Below are positions 34,313-42,041 of a stretch of DNA of 64,000 nucleotides, in pieces. Numbering within the stretch: position 1 is the first letter of the stretch; every line of letters begins with the position of its first letter. The notes beneath the pieces are model-generated. The model made no database searches. It was not told where the DNA came from and saw only the letters and a list, made by a program, of their open reading frames with translations. Source of the DNA: Marinospirillum sp031581385 (GTDB taxonomy: Bacteria > Pseudomonadota > Gammaproteobacteria > Pseudomonadales > Halomonadaceae). The DNA is taken from NCBI RefSeq assembly GCF_044810985.1, contig NZ_CP085242.1, positions 310,001 through 374,000 of the forward strand, given 5' to 3'. The translations under genes and the position numbers were made by a program.

Positions 34313-35272
34313 TTGAGTATTCGTTTTTATAGTGCATTTGTTTTTTTATTTTCTTTACTTTTAGCTGCTGTAATGTGGCTTGCTAATGATACAGCTAAAG
34401 ATAGGTCTAATTATATAAGCCACTTTAACGACCCATTTGGTGGCCGGCTCGAAATTGGCTTCAAGTACTATATGAATGCGTTTAATATGGCTGGCTTTTC
34501 TGCTGAAATTTCTATTGTAATTACCTGTGTTGTTATTTATTTGTTTTTTGCTGTAGTATGGCGAAAAATCATTGGCTTTAATTGGTTTATAACGCTTCTT
34601 ATTCTTAATATAGTTGTTTTTGGGGTTTTCAATTACTACTTAGGGACATCTATAAGGATGGGTTTGGCGATTTCATTTGCTCTTTTTTGCAGTTTTATGT
34701 ATTTGGAAGGTAAGAAAAGCTATTTCTATTTTTTGCTTTTAACGCCGCTCATTCATTATGGTGCGTTATTGTACGTTTTGATTTTTTTATGGGTCTATTT
34801 GTTCAGGAGTAGAAGCTTTTTGTTTCATGCTGTGTTTGTCGTTCTTGGGACTATTTTTCTGTTGATTTTATTTGATTTTATATTGCCTTATATTGGTCTT
34901 TCATCCTATTATATACAGTATTTCAATTCAGATTTTGGTCGAACGGAGCGTCTATTTCCTTTTACAATGGCTTACTCTCTTTCTTTGATAATGGTTATCA
35001 TTTTCTCGTCTAATGAAGCGCGGCGTATTTCTCCTTTTTTGTATTATTTATCCATATATACTGTTCCTTTTTTGGTTTTTATTGTTTTCACAGGAAATCC
35101 CCTTTTTGCAAAAATGCTTATGCCTTTGGTTTTTATTAAGTCTGCTTTTTTGGTCTTGATTTATCGGGATTTGATCTATGATTCCAAGGCTAGCTCGCTT
35201 GTTGTTGCTGCCCTCCTTATGTTTAATGCTTTTTCAGTCTACTATGCACTTGTTATGTATCGATTGATATGA
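34313..35272 (+). CDS. EpsG-like polysaccharide polymerase (Wzy role)
   Basis: A 319-aa integral membrane protein with about nine or ten hydrophobic helices. The segment YYLGTSIRMGLAISFALFCSFMYLEGKKSYFYF followed by LLTPLIHYGALLYVLI is the EpsG pattern, with a conserved Arg and a His after a helix. EpsG-family proteins act as Wzy-type polymerases in several O-antigen loci. It is the only polymerase candidate in the 13-39 kb cluster. Start is a TTG at 34313, and the end overlaps the next gene by 4 nt. Strong AT bias fits the usual low-GC wzy. Confidence 0.72.
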   Translation: MSIRFYSAFVFLFSLLLAAVMWLANDTAKDRSNYISHFNDPFGGRLEIGFKYYMNAFNMAGFSAEISIVITCVVIYLFFAVVWRKIIGFNWFITLLILNIVVFGVFNYYLGTSIRMGLAISFALFCSFMYLEGKKSYFYFLLLTPLIHYGALLYVLIFLWVYLFRSRSFLFHAVFVVLGTIFLLILFDFILPYIGLSSYYIQYFNSDFGRTERLFPFTMAYSLSLIMVIIFSSNEARRISPFLYYLSIYTVPFLVFIVFTGNPLFAKMLMPLVFIKSAFLVLIYRDLIYDSKASSLVVAALLMFNAFSVYYALVMYRLI

Positions 35273-36405
35273 TTTATTCAAATAGTTTTATTTTGCTTGC
35301 CAATTCGCCCTCTTCAGTTGTCAATTTCCGACTTGATTTAATCAAAGCTATTCAGACCAAAGGCCAGCAGGTGCATGTGGCTTGCCCGGGAATTCTTTCT
35401 GCTGCACATGAGCGGTTACTTTTACAAGAGTTGGGTGTTCAGGTGCATCACATTCCCATGAGCCGTGCAGGGCTAAACCCTTTTGCAGATTTGCGTACTT
35501 GCTGGGCTTTGTGGCATTTAATGCGCCACATTAAGCCAGTGCGGGTTTTGGGCTATACTATCAAGCCGGTGATTTGGGGCTCCTTGGCTGCTTTTTTGGC
35601 ACGGGTGCCTCAACGTTTTGCCTTGATTAGTGGGTTGGGCTATGCCTTTGTAGAGGGTGGGGCAGTCAGTAAAAAGCGCGCTTTGGTTAAGCGTGCAGCG
35701 CAGTTTTTGTATCGCCTTGCCTTGAATCGTTGCCAGCGGGTGTTTTTTCAAAACCCAGATGATGAGGCGCTGTTTCGTGAGCTGGGTATTTTGAAAAAGG
35801 CTACGCCCTCAACAGTGGTCAAGGGTTCGGGCGTTAATCTTACTCATTTTGCGCCTGCTCCCTTACCAGAGAAACCAGCGTTTTTATTAATTGCCCGCTT
35901 GCTGATTGATAAGGGCGTGCGTGAATATGCCCAAGCTGCAGAACGTTTGAAAGCTCAGTATCCAGAGGCCCGCTTTATGCTGGTTGGTTATCTGGATGAA
36001 AACCCTGAATCCATTAAACAGGATGAATTGGATCGCTGGGTTGAGGGTGGTTTTATTGACTACCTGGGCAAGCTCAGTGATGTTCGCCCAGCTATGGCAC
36101 AGGCTTCGGTTTTTGTTTTACCTTCCTATCGTGAAGGTACACCGCGCAGTGTCCTTGAGGCCTTGGCAATAGGCCGTGCGGTAATTACCACGGATACACC
36201 CGGCTGCCGTGAAACGGTGATTGATGGTGAGAACGGCTTTCTGGTGCAGCCTAAATCGGTTGATGAGCTAGCGATTGCCATGGAAAAGCTCATTCAAAAT
36301 CCGCAACAGGTTAAAGCCATGGGTGAAGTGTCATTACACCGCGCCCGTGAAGAATTTGATGTGCATAAGGTGAATGCCGTTATGCTCCAGAATATGCAAC
36401 TTTGA
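35269..36405 (+). CDS. Family 4 glycosyltransferase (PglA-like)
   Basis: A 378-aa GT-B enzyme starting in the ATGA overlap with the polymerase gene. It opens IYSNSFILLANSPSSVVNFRLDLIKAIQTKGQQVHVACPG and has VLGYTIKPVIWGSLAA and RFALISGLGYAFVEGG, the pattern of transferases acting on undecaprenyl-diphosphate HexNAc. The C-terminus carries LLIARLLIDKGVREYAQAA and LPSYREGTPRSVLEALAIGRAVITTDTPGC. It may add the second sugar of the unit after the phosphoglycosyl transferase encoded at 37794. The overlap with both neighbours indicates co-translation. Confidence 0.87.
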   Translation: MIYSNSFILLANSPSSVVNFRLDLIKAIQTKGQQVHVACPGILSAAHERLLLQELGVQVHHIPMSRAGLNPFADLRTCWALWHLMRHIKPVRVLGYTIKPVIWGSLAAFLARVPQRFALISGLGYAFVEGGAVSKKRALVKRAAQFLYRLALNRCQRVFFQNPDDEALFRELGILKKATPSTVVKGSGVNLTHFAPAPLPEKPAFLLIARLLIDKGVREYAQAAERLKAQYPEARFMLVGYLDENPESIKQDELDRWVEGGFIDYLGKLSDVRPAMAQASVFVLPSYREGTPRSVLEALAIGRAVITTDTPGCRETVIDGENGFLVQPKSVDELAIAMEKLIQNPQQVKAMGEVSLHRAREEFDVHKVNAVMLQNMQL

Positions 36406-36419
36406 TTTTAAGGAAAGGT

Positions 36420-37712
36420 ATGTCTTCAGTTTTCACACTCAATGTTTCATCCTTGAAACTGGCCGTTATCGGTCTGGGCTATGTTGGCCTGCCCCTGGCT
36501 GTGGAGTTTGGCAAAAAACGCCCAGTGGTGGGCTTTGATATTGATACTGCCCGTATTGCTGAGCTGCAATCCGGTCATGATCACACCTTGGAAGTAGATG
36601 ATGATGAGCTGAAAGAAGCCACTCATCTGAGCTATTCCGCTGATGTTGAGGCCTTGCGTGAGTGCACTTGCTTTATCGTGACGGTGCCCACACCCATTGA
36701 TGCCTACAAGCGCCCGGATCTGACTCCTTTGATCAAGGCCAGCGAAATGCTGGGCCGGGTATTGAAGAAGGGCGATATCGTGATTTATGAGTCCACCGTC
36801 TACCCAGGGGCAACCGAGGAAGACTGTGTGCCGGTCTTGGAGCAGGTTTCTGGTCTGACGTACAACCAGGACTTTTTCTGCGGCTACAGCCCAGAGCGGA
36901 TTAATCCCGGTGATAAAGAACATCGGGTGACCACCATCAAGAAGGTAACTTCAGGCTCCAATCCAGATATTGCCGATGTGGTGGATGCGCTCTACCGGGA
37001 AGTCATTATTGCGGGTACCCACAAGACCAGCAGTATTCGGGTGGCTGAAGCCGCCAAGGTGATCGAAAACACCCAGCGGGACGTTAATATCGCCCTGATT
37101 AATGAACTGGCGCTGATCTTTAACAAGATGAACATTGATACCCAAGCCGTGCTGGAGGCAGCAGGCACCAAATGGAACTTCCTGCCGTTTCGCCCCGGCT
37201 TGGTGGGCGGCCACTGTATTGGTGTTGATCCCTACTACCTGACTCACAAGGCTCAGTCCATTGGCTACCACCCGGAAATGATCCTGGCCGGGCGGCGCAT
37301 CAATGATGGCATGGGGCAGTATGTGGTGTCTCAACTGGTCAAGGCCCTGCTGAAAAAGCGTATTCACGTGGATGGTGCGCGGGTTCTAATCCTGGGGCTG
37401 GCCTTTAAGGAAAACTGCCCGGATTTACGCAATACCCGCGTGGTGGACATCGTGGCCGAGCTTAAAGAATACGGTGTTCAGGTGGACATTTATGATCCCT
37501 GGGTGGATAAAAGTGAAGCAGAAGAAGAATACCAACTGACTCCCATCGAGCAACCCGAAACAGGCAGCTATGATGGCATCATCCTTGCCGTGGCCCATCA
37601 TCAGTTTAAAGACCTGGGGGCTGAGGGCATTCGTCAGTTCTGCAAACCTGAAGCGGTACTTTACGATCTTAAGTATGTGCTGAACGCTGAAGAAGTGGAT
37701 TTGAGGTTGTAA
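36420..37712 (+). CDS. tviB: UDP-N-acetylglucosamine/galactosamine 6-dehydrogenase (TviB-like)
   Basis: Makes a UDP-HexNAc uronate. The 430-aa protein is of the Vi-polysaccharide TviB type: LAVIGLGYVGLPLAVEFGKK, TVPTPIDAYKRPDLTPLIKAS, YESTVYPGATEEDCVPVLE, YSPERINPGDKEH, and the catalytic Cys266 in GGHCIGVDPYYLTHKAQ. LGLAFKENCPDLRNTRVVDIV is the C-terminal marker. I use the ATG at 36420, with AGGAAAGG just before it. No TviC-like epimerase is beside it; the free GlcNAc/GalNAc uronate may be used directly. A terminator-like hairpin follows 30 bases after the stop. Confidence 0.93.
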   Translation: MSSVFTLNVSSLKLAVIGLGYVGLPLAVEFGKKRPVVGFDIDTARIAELQSGHDHTLEVDDDELKEATHLSYSADVEALRECTCFIVTVPTPIDAYKRPDLTPLIKASEMLGRVLKKGDIVIYESTVYPGATEEDCVPVLEQVSGLTYNQDFFCGYSPERINPGDKEHRVTTIKKVTSGSNPDIADVVDALYREVIIAGTHKTSSIRVAEAAKVIENTQRDVNIALINELALIFNKMNIDTQAVLEAAGTKWNFLPFRPGLVGGHCIGVDPYYLTHKAQSIGYHPEMILAGRRINDGMGQYVVSQLVKALLKKRIHVDGARVLILGLAFKENCPDLRNTRVVDIVAELKEYGVQVDIYDPWVDKSEAEEEYQLTPIEQPETGSYDGIILAVAHHQFKDLGAEGIRQFCKPEAVLYDLKYVLNAEEVDLRL

Positions 37713-37741
37713 ACCAGGCTATTGGTTGGAACCTTTTCTTC

Positions 37742-37778
37742 AAAAGCTGCGTTTCAGGTATACTGGCGCAGCTTTTTT
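37742..37778 (+). terminator. Intrinsic terminator or attenuator inside the polysaccharide cluster
   Basis: A 10-bp perfect stem AAAAGCTGCG (37742-37751) / CGCAGCTTTT (37767-37776), with a 15-base loop and a run of six T ending at 37778, stands between tviB and the phosphoglycosyl transferase gene. The latter's Shine-Dalgarno begins 7 bases later. It should stop unmodified RNA polymerase; antitermination from the ops element would allow read-through. Confidence 0.75.
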
Positions 37779-37793
37779 GTTAATGGAGTCTTT

Positions 37794-39071
37794 GTGAAGC
37801 ATCAATTTGAGCGACGCCATTCCCGTTGGTACGAACGCTTGCTTTTCAGTGTTGTGTTCCAGTTTCTGATCGGTGGTCTGCTGGTGGTTTTGTTCCCCGG
37901 TTGGCTGCGCTGGGAAGAAATCGTCACTTTGCAGCCATTTGAGGTGGTGCAGCGCAATACGCTTCTGGCCAACCTGGGTGCCTTTGTTATTATCTTTATT
38001 GCCCTGCGGCGCTTGCAGCGCTTTCCCGGTGCCCAGACTCTGGCCTATATTCTGCCGACCATTACTCTGGCTTACTTGATTGCTGTCGCCTTTCTCTTTT
38101 TCCTGCGCGAGGAATATGCTCGGCAGGTTCTGTTCCATTCTTTTGTTGTTGCCAATTTCTGGGCTTTTTTAGGCTATTACCTGGGGCGCAAGTACCGGGT
38201 GCCCAAGCTGGCGCTGGTGCCTTTTGGACGAGCCTTGGAGCTGGTGGATCGCAATAATGCGATGATCTTTTTGTTGGAAAGCCCGGATTTGGTAGGACGA
38301 CGTTATGACGCCGTGGTTGCCGATCTTCATTCCAAGGATTTGCCCCCGGAATGGGAACGTTTTCTGGCGAGTTGCACCCTGGCTCATGTTCCCGTCTGGC
38401 ATTTCAAGCAGGTGGGGGAATCCTTGTCGGGCCGGGTTCGCATTGAACACCTTTCGGAAAATGATTTTGGTTCTCTCTTGCCGCCCTTGTTTTACCTGGG
38501 TTTTAAGCGCCTGATTGATACTCTGGTTGCTTTGCTGCTTTTTCCTGTTCTTAGTCCAATCATGCTGCTCACGGCTTTTTTGATCAAGCTGGATTCTTGT
38601 GGGCCTGTTTTTTTCATTCAGGAACGGATGGGATACCGGGGCGTACCTTTTAAGGTTTATAAGTTTCGTAGCATGTGCAATAAAACCCGAGGAAAGGGCT
38701 TTACTGAAGGTGAAAACGACCCACGCATTACCCGTGTCGGGCGGGTGATTCGCAAATATCGCATTGATGAGTTGCCGCAGATTTTCAATGTGATCAAGGG
38801 TGAGATGAGCTTTATTGGCCCGCGCCCGGAGTCTCTGGAGCTATCCGATTGGTATGAAAAGGACGTGCCTTTTTTCAGTTACCGGCATGTGGTTCGGCCT
38901 GGTATTTCCGGATGGGCGCAGGTGATGCAGGGGTATGCAGCAGAAGTGGATGGCATGACAGAAAAGTTGCAGTACGATTTTTATTATATCAAGCACTTTT
39001 CCTTGTGGCTGGACGTTTTGATCGTCTTCAAAACCATTCGGACGATCCTGACCGGATTTGGGGCGAGGTAG
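37794..39071 (+). CDS. Undecaprenyl-phosphate sugar phosphotransferase (WbaP/WcaJ type)
   Basis: Starts O-unit assembly by moving a sugar-1-phosphate to undecaprenyl phosphate. The 425-aa protein has four or five N-terminal membrane helices (about 15-125), a middle soluble region, and a C-terminal bacterial sugar transferase domain from about residue 236. That domain has FKRLIDTLVALLLFPVLSPIM, VFFIQERMGYRGVPFKVYKFRSM, the acidic pair in RKYRIDELPQIFNVIKGEMSFIGPRPE, and RPGISGWAQV. I begin at the GTG at 37794, with GGAG 5 bases upstream; upstream in-frame sequence overlaps the terminator. It ends the polysaccharide cluster, and REPs resume right after. Which sugar it uses is unknown. Confidence 0.92.
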   Translation: MKHQFERRHSRWYERLLFSVVFQFLIGGLLVVLFPGWLRWEEIVTLQPFEVVQRNTLLANLGAFVIIFIALRRLQRFPGAQTLAYILPTITLAYLIAVAFLFFLREEYARQVLFHSFVVANFWAFLGYYLGRKYRVPKLALVPFGRALELVDRNNAMIFLLESPDLVGRRYDAVVADLHSKDLPPEWERFLASCTLAHVPVWHFKQVGESLSGRVRIEHLSENDFGSLLPPLFYLGFKRLIDTLVALLLFPVLSPIMLLTAFLIKLDSCGPVFFIQERMGYRGVPFKVYKFRSMCNKTRGKGFTEGENDPRITRVGRVIRKYRIDELPQIFNVIKGEMSFIGPRPESLELSDWYEKDVPFFSYRHVVRPGISGWAQVMQGYAAEVDGMTEKLQYDFYYIKHFSLWLDVLIVFKTIRTILTGFGAR

Positions 39072-39076
39072 CAGTT

Positions 39077-39174
39077 ATCGCGCAGGGGACTGCGCTCCTA
39101 CAGTGGGAGATCTGTTGGGGTTCTGTGGGAGCTCGCTCCGCGAGCGATAATCGCGCAGAGGACTGAGCTCCTAC
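39077..39174. repeat. REP cluster at the right edge of the polysaccharide locus
   Basis: Units at 39077-39101 (inverted GCGCAG), 39125-39148 (direct GCTCGC) and 39150-39174 (inverted GCGCAG, one stem mismatch), with two loose GTGGGAG heads between. It ends a stretch of about 21.7 kb without REPs. Confidence 0.88.
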
Positions 39175-39217
39175 ACTGAGAGCGATGATCGCGATGGAGA
39201 GGGCAAGGATAAAAAAT

Positions 39218-40024
39218 ATGACTTTGGATTTAAGTAGGCTGCAACCTGCTATTGAACAACTGGCCCGCAAAGCGGGACAGGTCATTATGGCCATCTATGC
39301 GCGGGATTTTTCCATTGCTGAAAAAGGGGATAAGTCGCCGCTGACCGAGGCTGATTCGGCTGCTCATCACCTGATTGTTCAGGGCCTGGAGGCTTTGGAT
39401 ACGGGCATTCCCATTTTTTCCGAAGAGGATTTGCAGGGGTTTTCCGGTGCCGATGACGAGGGGCGCTATTGGCTGGTTGATCCTCTGGATGGCACCAAGG
39501 AATTCATCAAACGTAATGGCGAGTTCACCGTTAATATCGCCTTGATTGAAAAGGGCGTGCCTGTGCTGGGAGTGGTGGATGCTCCGGCCTTGCAGAAAGC
39601 CTATTCAGCAGCGCAAGGTTTGGGTGCCAGTAAGCTGACTTATGATGACCAGGGCCAGGAAACCAGCCGTCAGCCCATCCAGGCTTGCCAACAAAAGCCC
39701 AGGCAATGGCGTGTTGTCGGTAGCCGCTCCCACACCAGTGAAGCCATGCAGGATTGGCTGCAACGCCTTGATGATTATACGATGCTGCCGATGGGCAGTT
39801 CGCTGAAACTCTGCCTGGTGGCGGAAGGCGAGGCCGATGTCTATCCACGCTTAGGGCCAACCTGCCTGTGGGATACTGGGGCTGCCCATGCCGTGGTTCT
39901 GGAAGCAGGCGGTCAGGTGACCACGCTGGAAGGTCAGCCGCTGGATTACAGTCATACTGCCGAAACCCTCAACCCTTGGTTCCTGGTGGTAGCCAACGAC
40001 CTGCTGAAAGAGATCAAGAGCTGA
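39218..40024 (+). CDS. cysQ: 3'(2'),5'-bisphosphate nucleotidase CysQ
   Basis: Metal-dependent phosphatase of the inositol monophosphatase family that clears 3'-phosphoadenosine 5'-phosphate made during sulfate assimilation. The 268-aa protein has the metal motifs FSEEDL, WLVDPLDGTKEFIKRNGEFTVNIAL and WDTGAAHAVVLEAGG, with SPLTEADSAAHHLI before them. I begin at ATG 39218, with AAGGA 8 bases upstream. In many gammaproteobacteria cysQ sits elsewhere; here it is an isolated housekeeping gene between two REP clusters. Confidence 0.94.
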   Translation: MTLDLSRLQPAIEQLARKAGQVIMAIYARDFSIAEKGDKSPLTEADSAAHHLIVQGLEALDTGIPIFSEEDLQGFSGADDEGRYWLVDPLDGTKEFIKRNGEFTVNIALIEKGVPVLGVVDAPALQKAYSAAQGLGASKLTYDDQGQETSRQPIQACQQKPRQWRVVGSRSHTSEAMQDWLQRLDDYTMLPMGSSLKLCLVAEGEADVYPRLGPTCLWDTGAAHAVVLEAGGQVTTLEGQPLDYSHTAETLNPWFLVVANDLLKEIKS

Positions 40025-40046
40025 TTGTTACCCAGCGCCTACTGCA

Positions 40047-40140
40047 ATCGGCCGCGGAGCGGCCTCCTACATTGTGGGAGCTTTGCTGGGGTTTTGTGGG
40101 AGCTTTGTTGGGTTCTGTGGGAGCTCGCTCCGCGAGTGAT
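40047..40140. repeat. REP cluster between cysQ and the metallo-beta-lactamase gene
   Basis: An inverted unit at 40047-40070 has the stem variant GGCCGC-GGAGCGGCC. Two loose heads (GTGGGAGCTTTG at 40074 and 40096) and a direct GCTCGC unit at 40117-40140, with one mismatch in its second arm, follow. The next Shine-Dalgarno (AAGGAGG) begins about 18 bases later. Confidence 0.85.
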
Positions 40141-40168
40141 TAAAAATTTCAACTTACAAGGAGGTTTT

Positions 40169-41596
40169 ATGTCTTTCCCCCAATTTCTTCATCACGGTGG
40201 CCGTTCTGGTGTAACCGGTTCCTGCCATGAGTTGATTGTTTCTGATGATGCATCCCTGCTGGTGGATTGTGGTTTGTTTCAGGGTGAGGATGAAGCGGCT
40301 GATATCTTTGAGCAGTTGCAGGTGGGCTTTGATATTTCCAGAATCAAAGCTCTGGTGGTGACTCATGTTCACATCGACCACATCGGGCGTTTGCCTTATC
40401 TATTGGCAGCGGGTTTTACAGGCCCGATTCTCTGTAGCCAGCCTTCCGCGCATTTGCTTCCTCTGGTGATTGAGGATGCCTTGCGGATTGGTTTTACCCG
40501 CAATCAGCAATTGATTGAGCGTTTTCAGGAGCAGGTGCAGAAACAGCTGGTTCCTCTGGATTACAAGCGTTGGTATCAGTTGGTGGATACCCCGGAGCTG
40601 GGAATGCAGGTGAAGTTGAAGCGGGCCGGGCATATTCTGGGTAGTTGTTATGTCGAGGTGGCGCTTAACTATAAGCAGGAAAAGCGCAAGGAGCGGGTGG
40701 TGTTTTCCGGTGATCTGGGAGCACCCTGGTCGCCCTTGCTGCCAGCGCCGCGTTCACCCTATAAATGCGACTACCTGGTTTTGGAAAGCACTTATGGTGA
40801 TCGCTTGCATCAACACCGCCGTGACCGGGCCAGGCGTTTGCAAGGGGCCATTGAAAAAGCCCTGAGTAATGGCGGTACGGTGATGATTCCGGCTTTCAGT
40901 ATTGGTCGCACCCAGGAGCTTTTATATGAGCTGGAAGGTTTGGCGCATGACAGCAAAGGGCTTTGGAAGGATCTGGAAATCATTGTTGATTCGCCCCTGG
41001 CATCGCGCTTTACTCAGGTTTATCGGCAGTTGAAGCCCTATTGGGATGCGGAAGCACAAAGACGTTTACGAGCCGGACGGCATCCCCTGAATTTTGATAA
41101 CCTTTATACCGTTAACTCCCATGAGGAGCATGAAAACACTGTAGCCTACCTGGCGCGCTCCGGTCGTCCTGCAGTGGTGATTGCCGCCAGTGGCATGTGT
41201 GCCGGTGGTCGAATCGTCAATTACCTGAAAGCCCTGTTGGGTGATGAGCGCCATCAGGTGCTTTTTGTCGGCTATCAGGCCTCCGGCACACCGGGGCGTA
41301 AAATCCAGAAATATGGCCCTTCCGGCGGCTGGGTGGAGATGGATGGCCAGCGTTATACGATTCGGGCCGGTGTCGATACCATCAGTGGTTACTCGGCCCA
41401 TGCTGACCAGAAGGATTTGGTGAATTTTATCAAACGCATGCGCCACTGGCCGAAACAGGTGCGCCTGGTGCATGGGCAACAGGAAGCCAGAGAAGCCTTG
41501 AAGGATGAAATTGAACAACTGTATCGCCAGCGGAAAGTATCGCACACAGAGTGCGCTCCCACTAGACTGCACTCCCAGGTTGAAGTGCTTTTATAA
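40169..41596 (+). CDS. Beta-CASP metallo-beta-lactamase (RNA-processing type) with REP-derived tail
   Basis: A 475-aa cytosolic hydrolase related to the CPSF73/Ysh1 family. A metallo-beta-lactamase domain has HHGGRSGVTGSCHELIV, VDCGLFQG and the zinc motif THVHIDHIG. The beta-CASP insert has LESTYGDR and IPAFSIGRTQELLYEL, and ASGMCAGGRIVNYL follows. The RMMBL end is ISGYSAHADQKDLVNFI, VRLVHGQQEAREAL. The AAGGAGG at 40158-40164 decides the ATG at 40169. The last residues, VSHTECAPTRLHS, are coded by an inverted REP unit (41539-41562) lying in frame before the final QVEVLL. The bulk of the protein is standard for the family; nuclease activity is inferred from homologues. Confidence 0.9.
   Translation: MSFPQFLHHGGRSGVTGSCHELIVSDDASLLVDCGLFQGEDEAADIFEQLQVGFDISRIKALVVTHVHIDHIGRLPYLLAAGFTGPILCSQPSAHLLPLVIEDALRIGFTRNQQLIERFQEQVQKQLVPLDYKRWYQLVDTPELGMQVKLKRAGHILGSCYVEVALNYKQEKRKERVVFSGDLGAPWSPLLPAPRSPYKCDYLVLESTYGDRLHQHRRDRARRLQGAIEKALSNGGTVMIPAFSIGRTQELLYELEGLAHDSKGLWKDLEIIVDSPLASRFTQVYRQLKPYWDAEAQRRLRAGRHPLNFDNLYTVNSHEEHENTVAYLARSGRPAVVIAASGMCAGGRIVNYLKALLGDERHQVLFVGYQASGTPGRKIQKYGPSGGWVEMDGQRYTIRAGVDTISGYSAHADQKDLVNFIKRMRHWPKQVRLVHGQQEAREALKDEIEQLYRQRKVSHTECAPTRLHSQVEVLL
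41539..41562. repeat. REP unit inside the 3' end of the metallo-beta-lactamase gene
   Basis: An inverted GCGCAC-type unit (ATCGCACACAGAGTGCGC then TCCCAC) lies wholly within coding sequence and encodes about eight residues in frame. The family's usual C-terminal strand appears to resume after it. Confidence 0.85.
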
Positions 41597-41601
41597 GAAT
41601 A

Positions 41602-41710
41602 ATCGGCCGCGGAGCGACCTCCTAGAGGTGGGGTTTGTTGTTAGGTCTTGCTGTAGGAGCTCGCTCCGCGAGCGATATTTTTGAGAATCGCGCAGGGGGC
41701 TGCGCTCCCA
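41602..41710. repeat. REP cluster upstream of hipBA, including a composite unit
   Basis: An inverted GGCCGC variant at 41602-41625 is followed by a composite. The composite joins a direct GCTCGC unit (41653-41676), a ten-base spacer ATTTTTGAGA, and an inverted GCGCAG unit (41687-41710). The composite recurs almost unchanged at 43213-43271, on the other side of hipBA. Confidence 0.88.
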
Positions 41711-41761
41711 AAAAGAACAAAATACTTTTCAAATCTATTTTTTCAACCTATATTGATAAAT

Positions 41762-41791
41762 ATTTTGATCATTATTGATTGAGCTGATCAT
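41762..41791 (+). promoter_or_regulatory. AT-rich hipBA promoter region with possible operator
   Basis: The 41712-41790 stretch is AT-rich and contains two TGATCA sites at 41766-41771 and 41785-41790, the second touching the hipB ATG. Their 19-base spacing is close to two helical turns. HipB-type repressors bind paired palindromes over their own promoter, so these are operator candidates by position only. Confidence 0.3.
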
Positions 41792-42041
41792 GGATTTTCT
41801 GGAGTTAGGTGGGCAGATTCGGGCCTTGCGCCGTGAACAGGGCTTCTCTCAGCAACAGCTGGCAGAGCATTTGCAGATATCGCGTGTCACTCTGAATAGT
41901 CTGGAAACAGGCCGAGCCGGAGATGTTGGGGTGCGTAAGGTGATCAAGGTGCTGGATTATTTGGGCCATGAACTGGCTATCCGAGAGAAATCCCCTTTCC
42001 CCACTTTGGAAGAGCTAAGAGAGCAAACCAAAGATGACTAG
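41790..42041 (+). CDS. hipB: HipB-type antitoxin, HTH-XRE regulator
   Basis: An 83-aa DNA-binding antitoxin: GGQIRALRREQGFSQQQLAEHLQISRVTLNSLETGRAGDVGVRKVIKVLDYLGHEL is a complete helix-turn-helix of the XRE class. It should repress its own operon and neutralise HipA. I prefer the ATG at 41790 over an in-frame TTG at 41775. Its end overlaps hipA by 8 nt, the normal antitoxin-toxin arrangement. Confidence 0.9.
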   Translation: MDFLELGGQIRALRREQGFSQQQLAEHLQISRVTLNSLETGRAGDVGVRKVIKVLDYLGHELAIREKSPFPTLEELREQTKDD

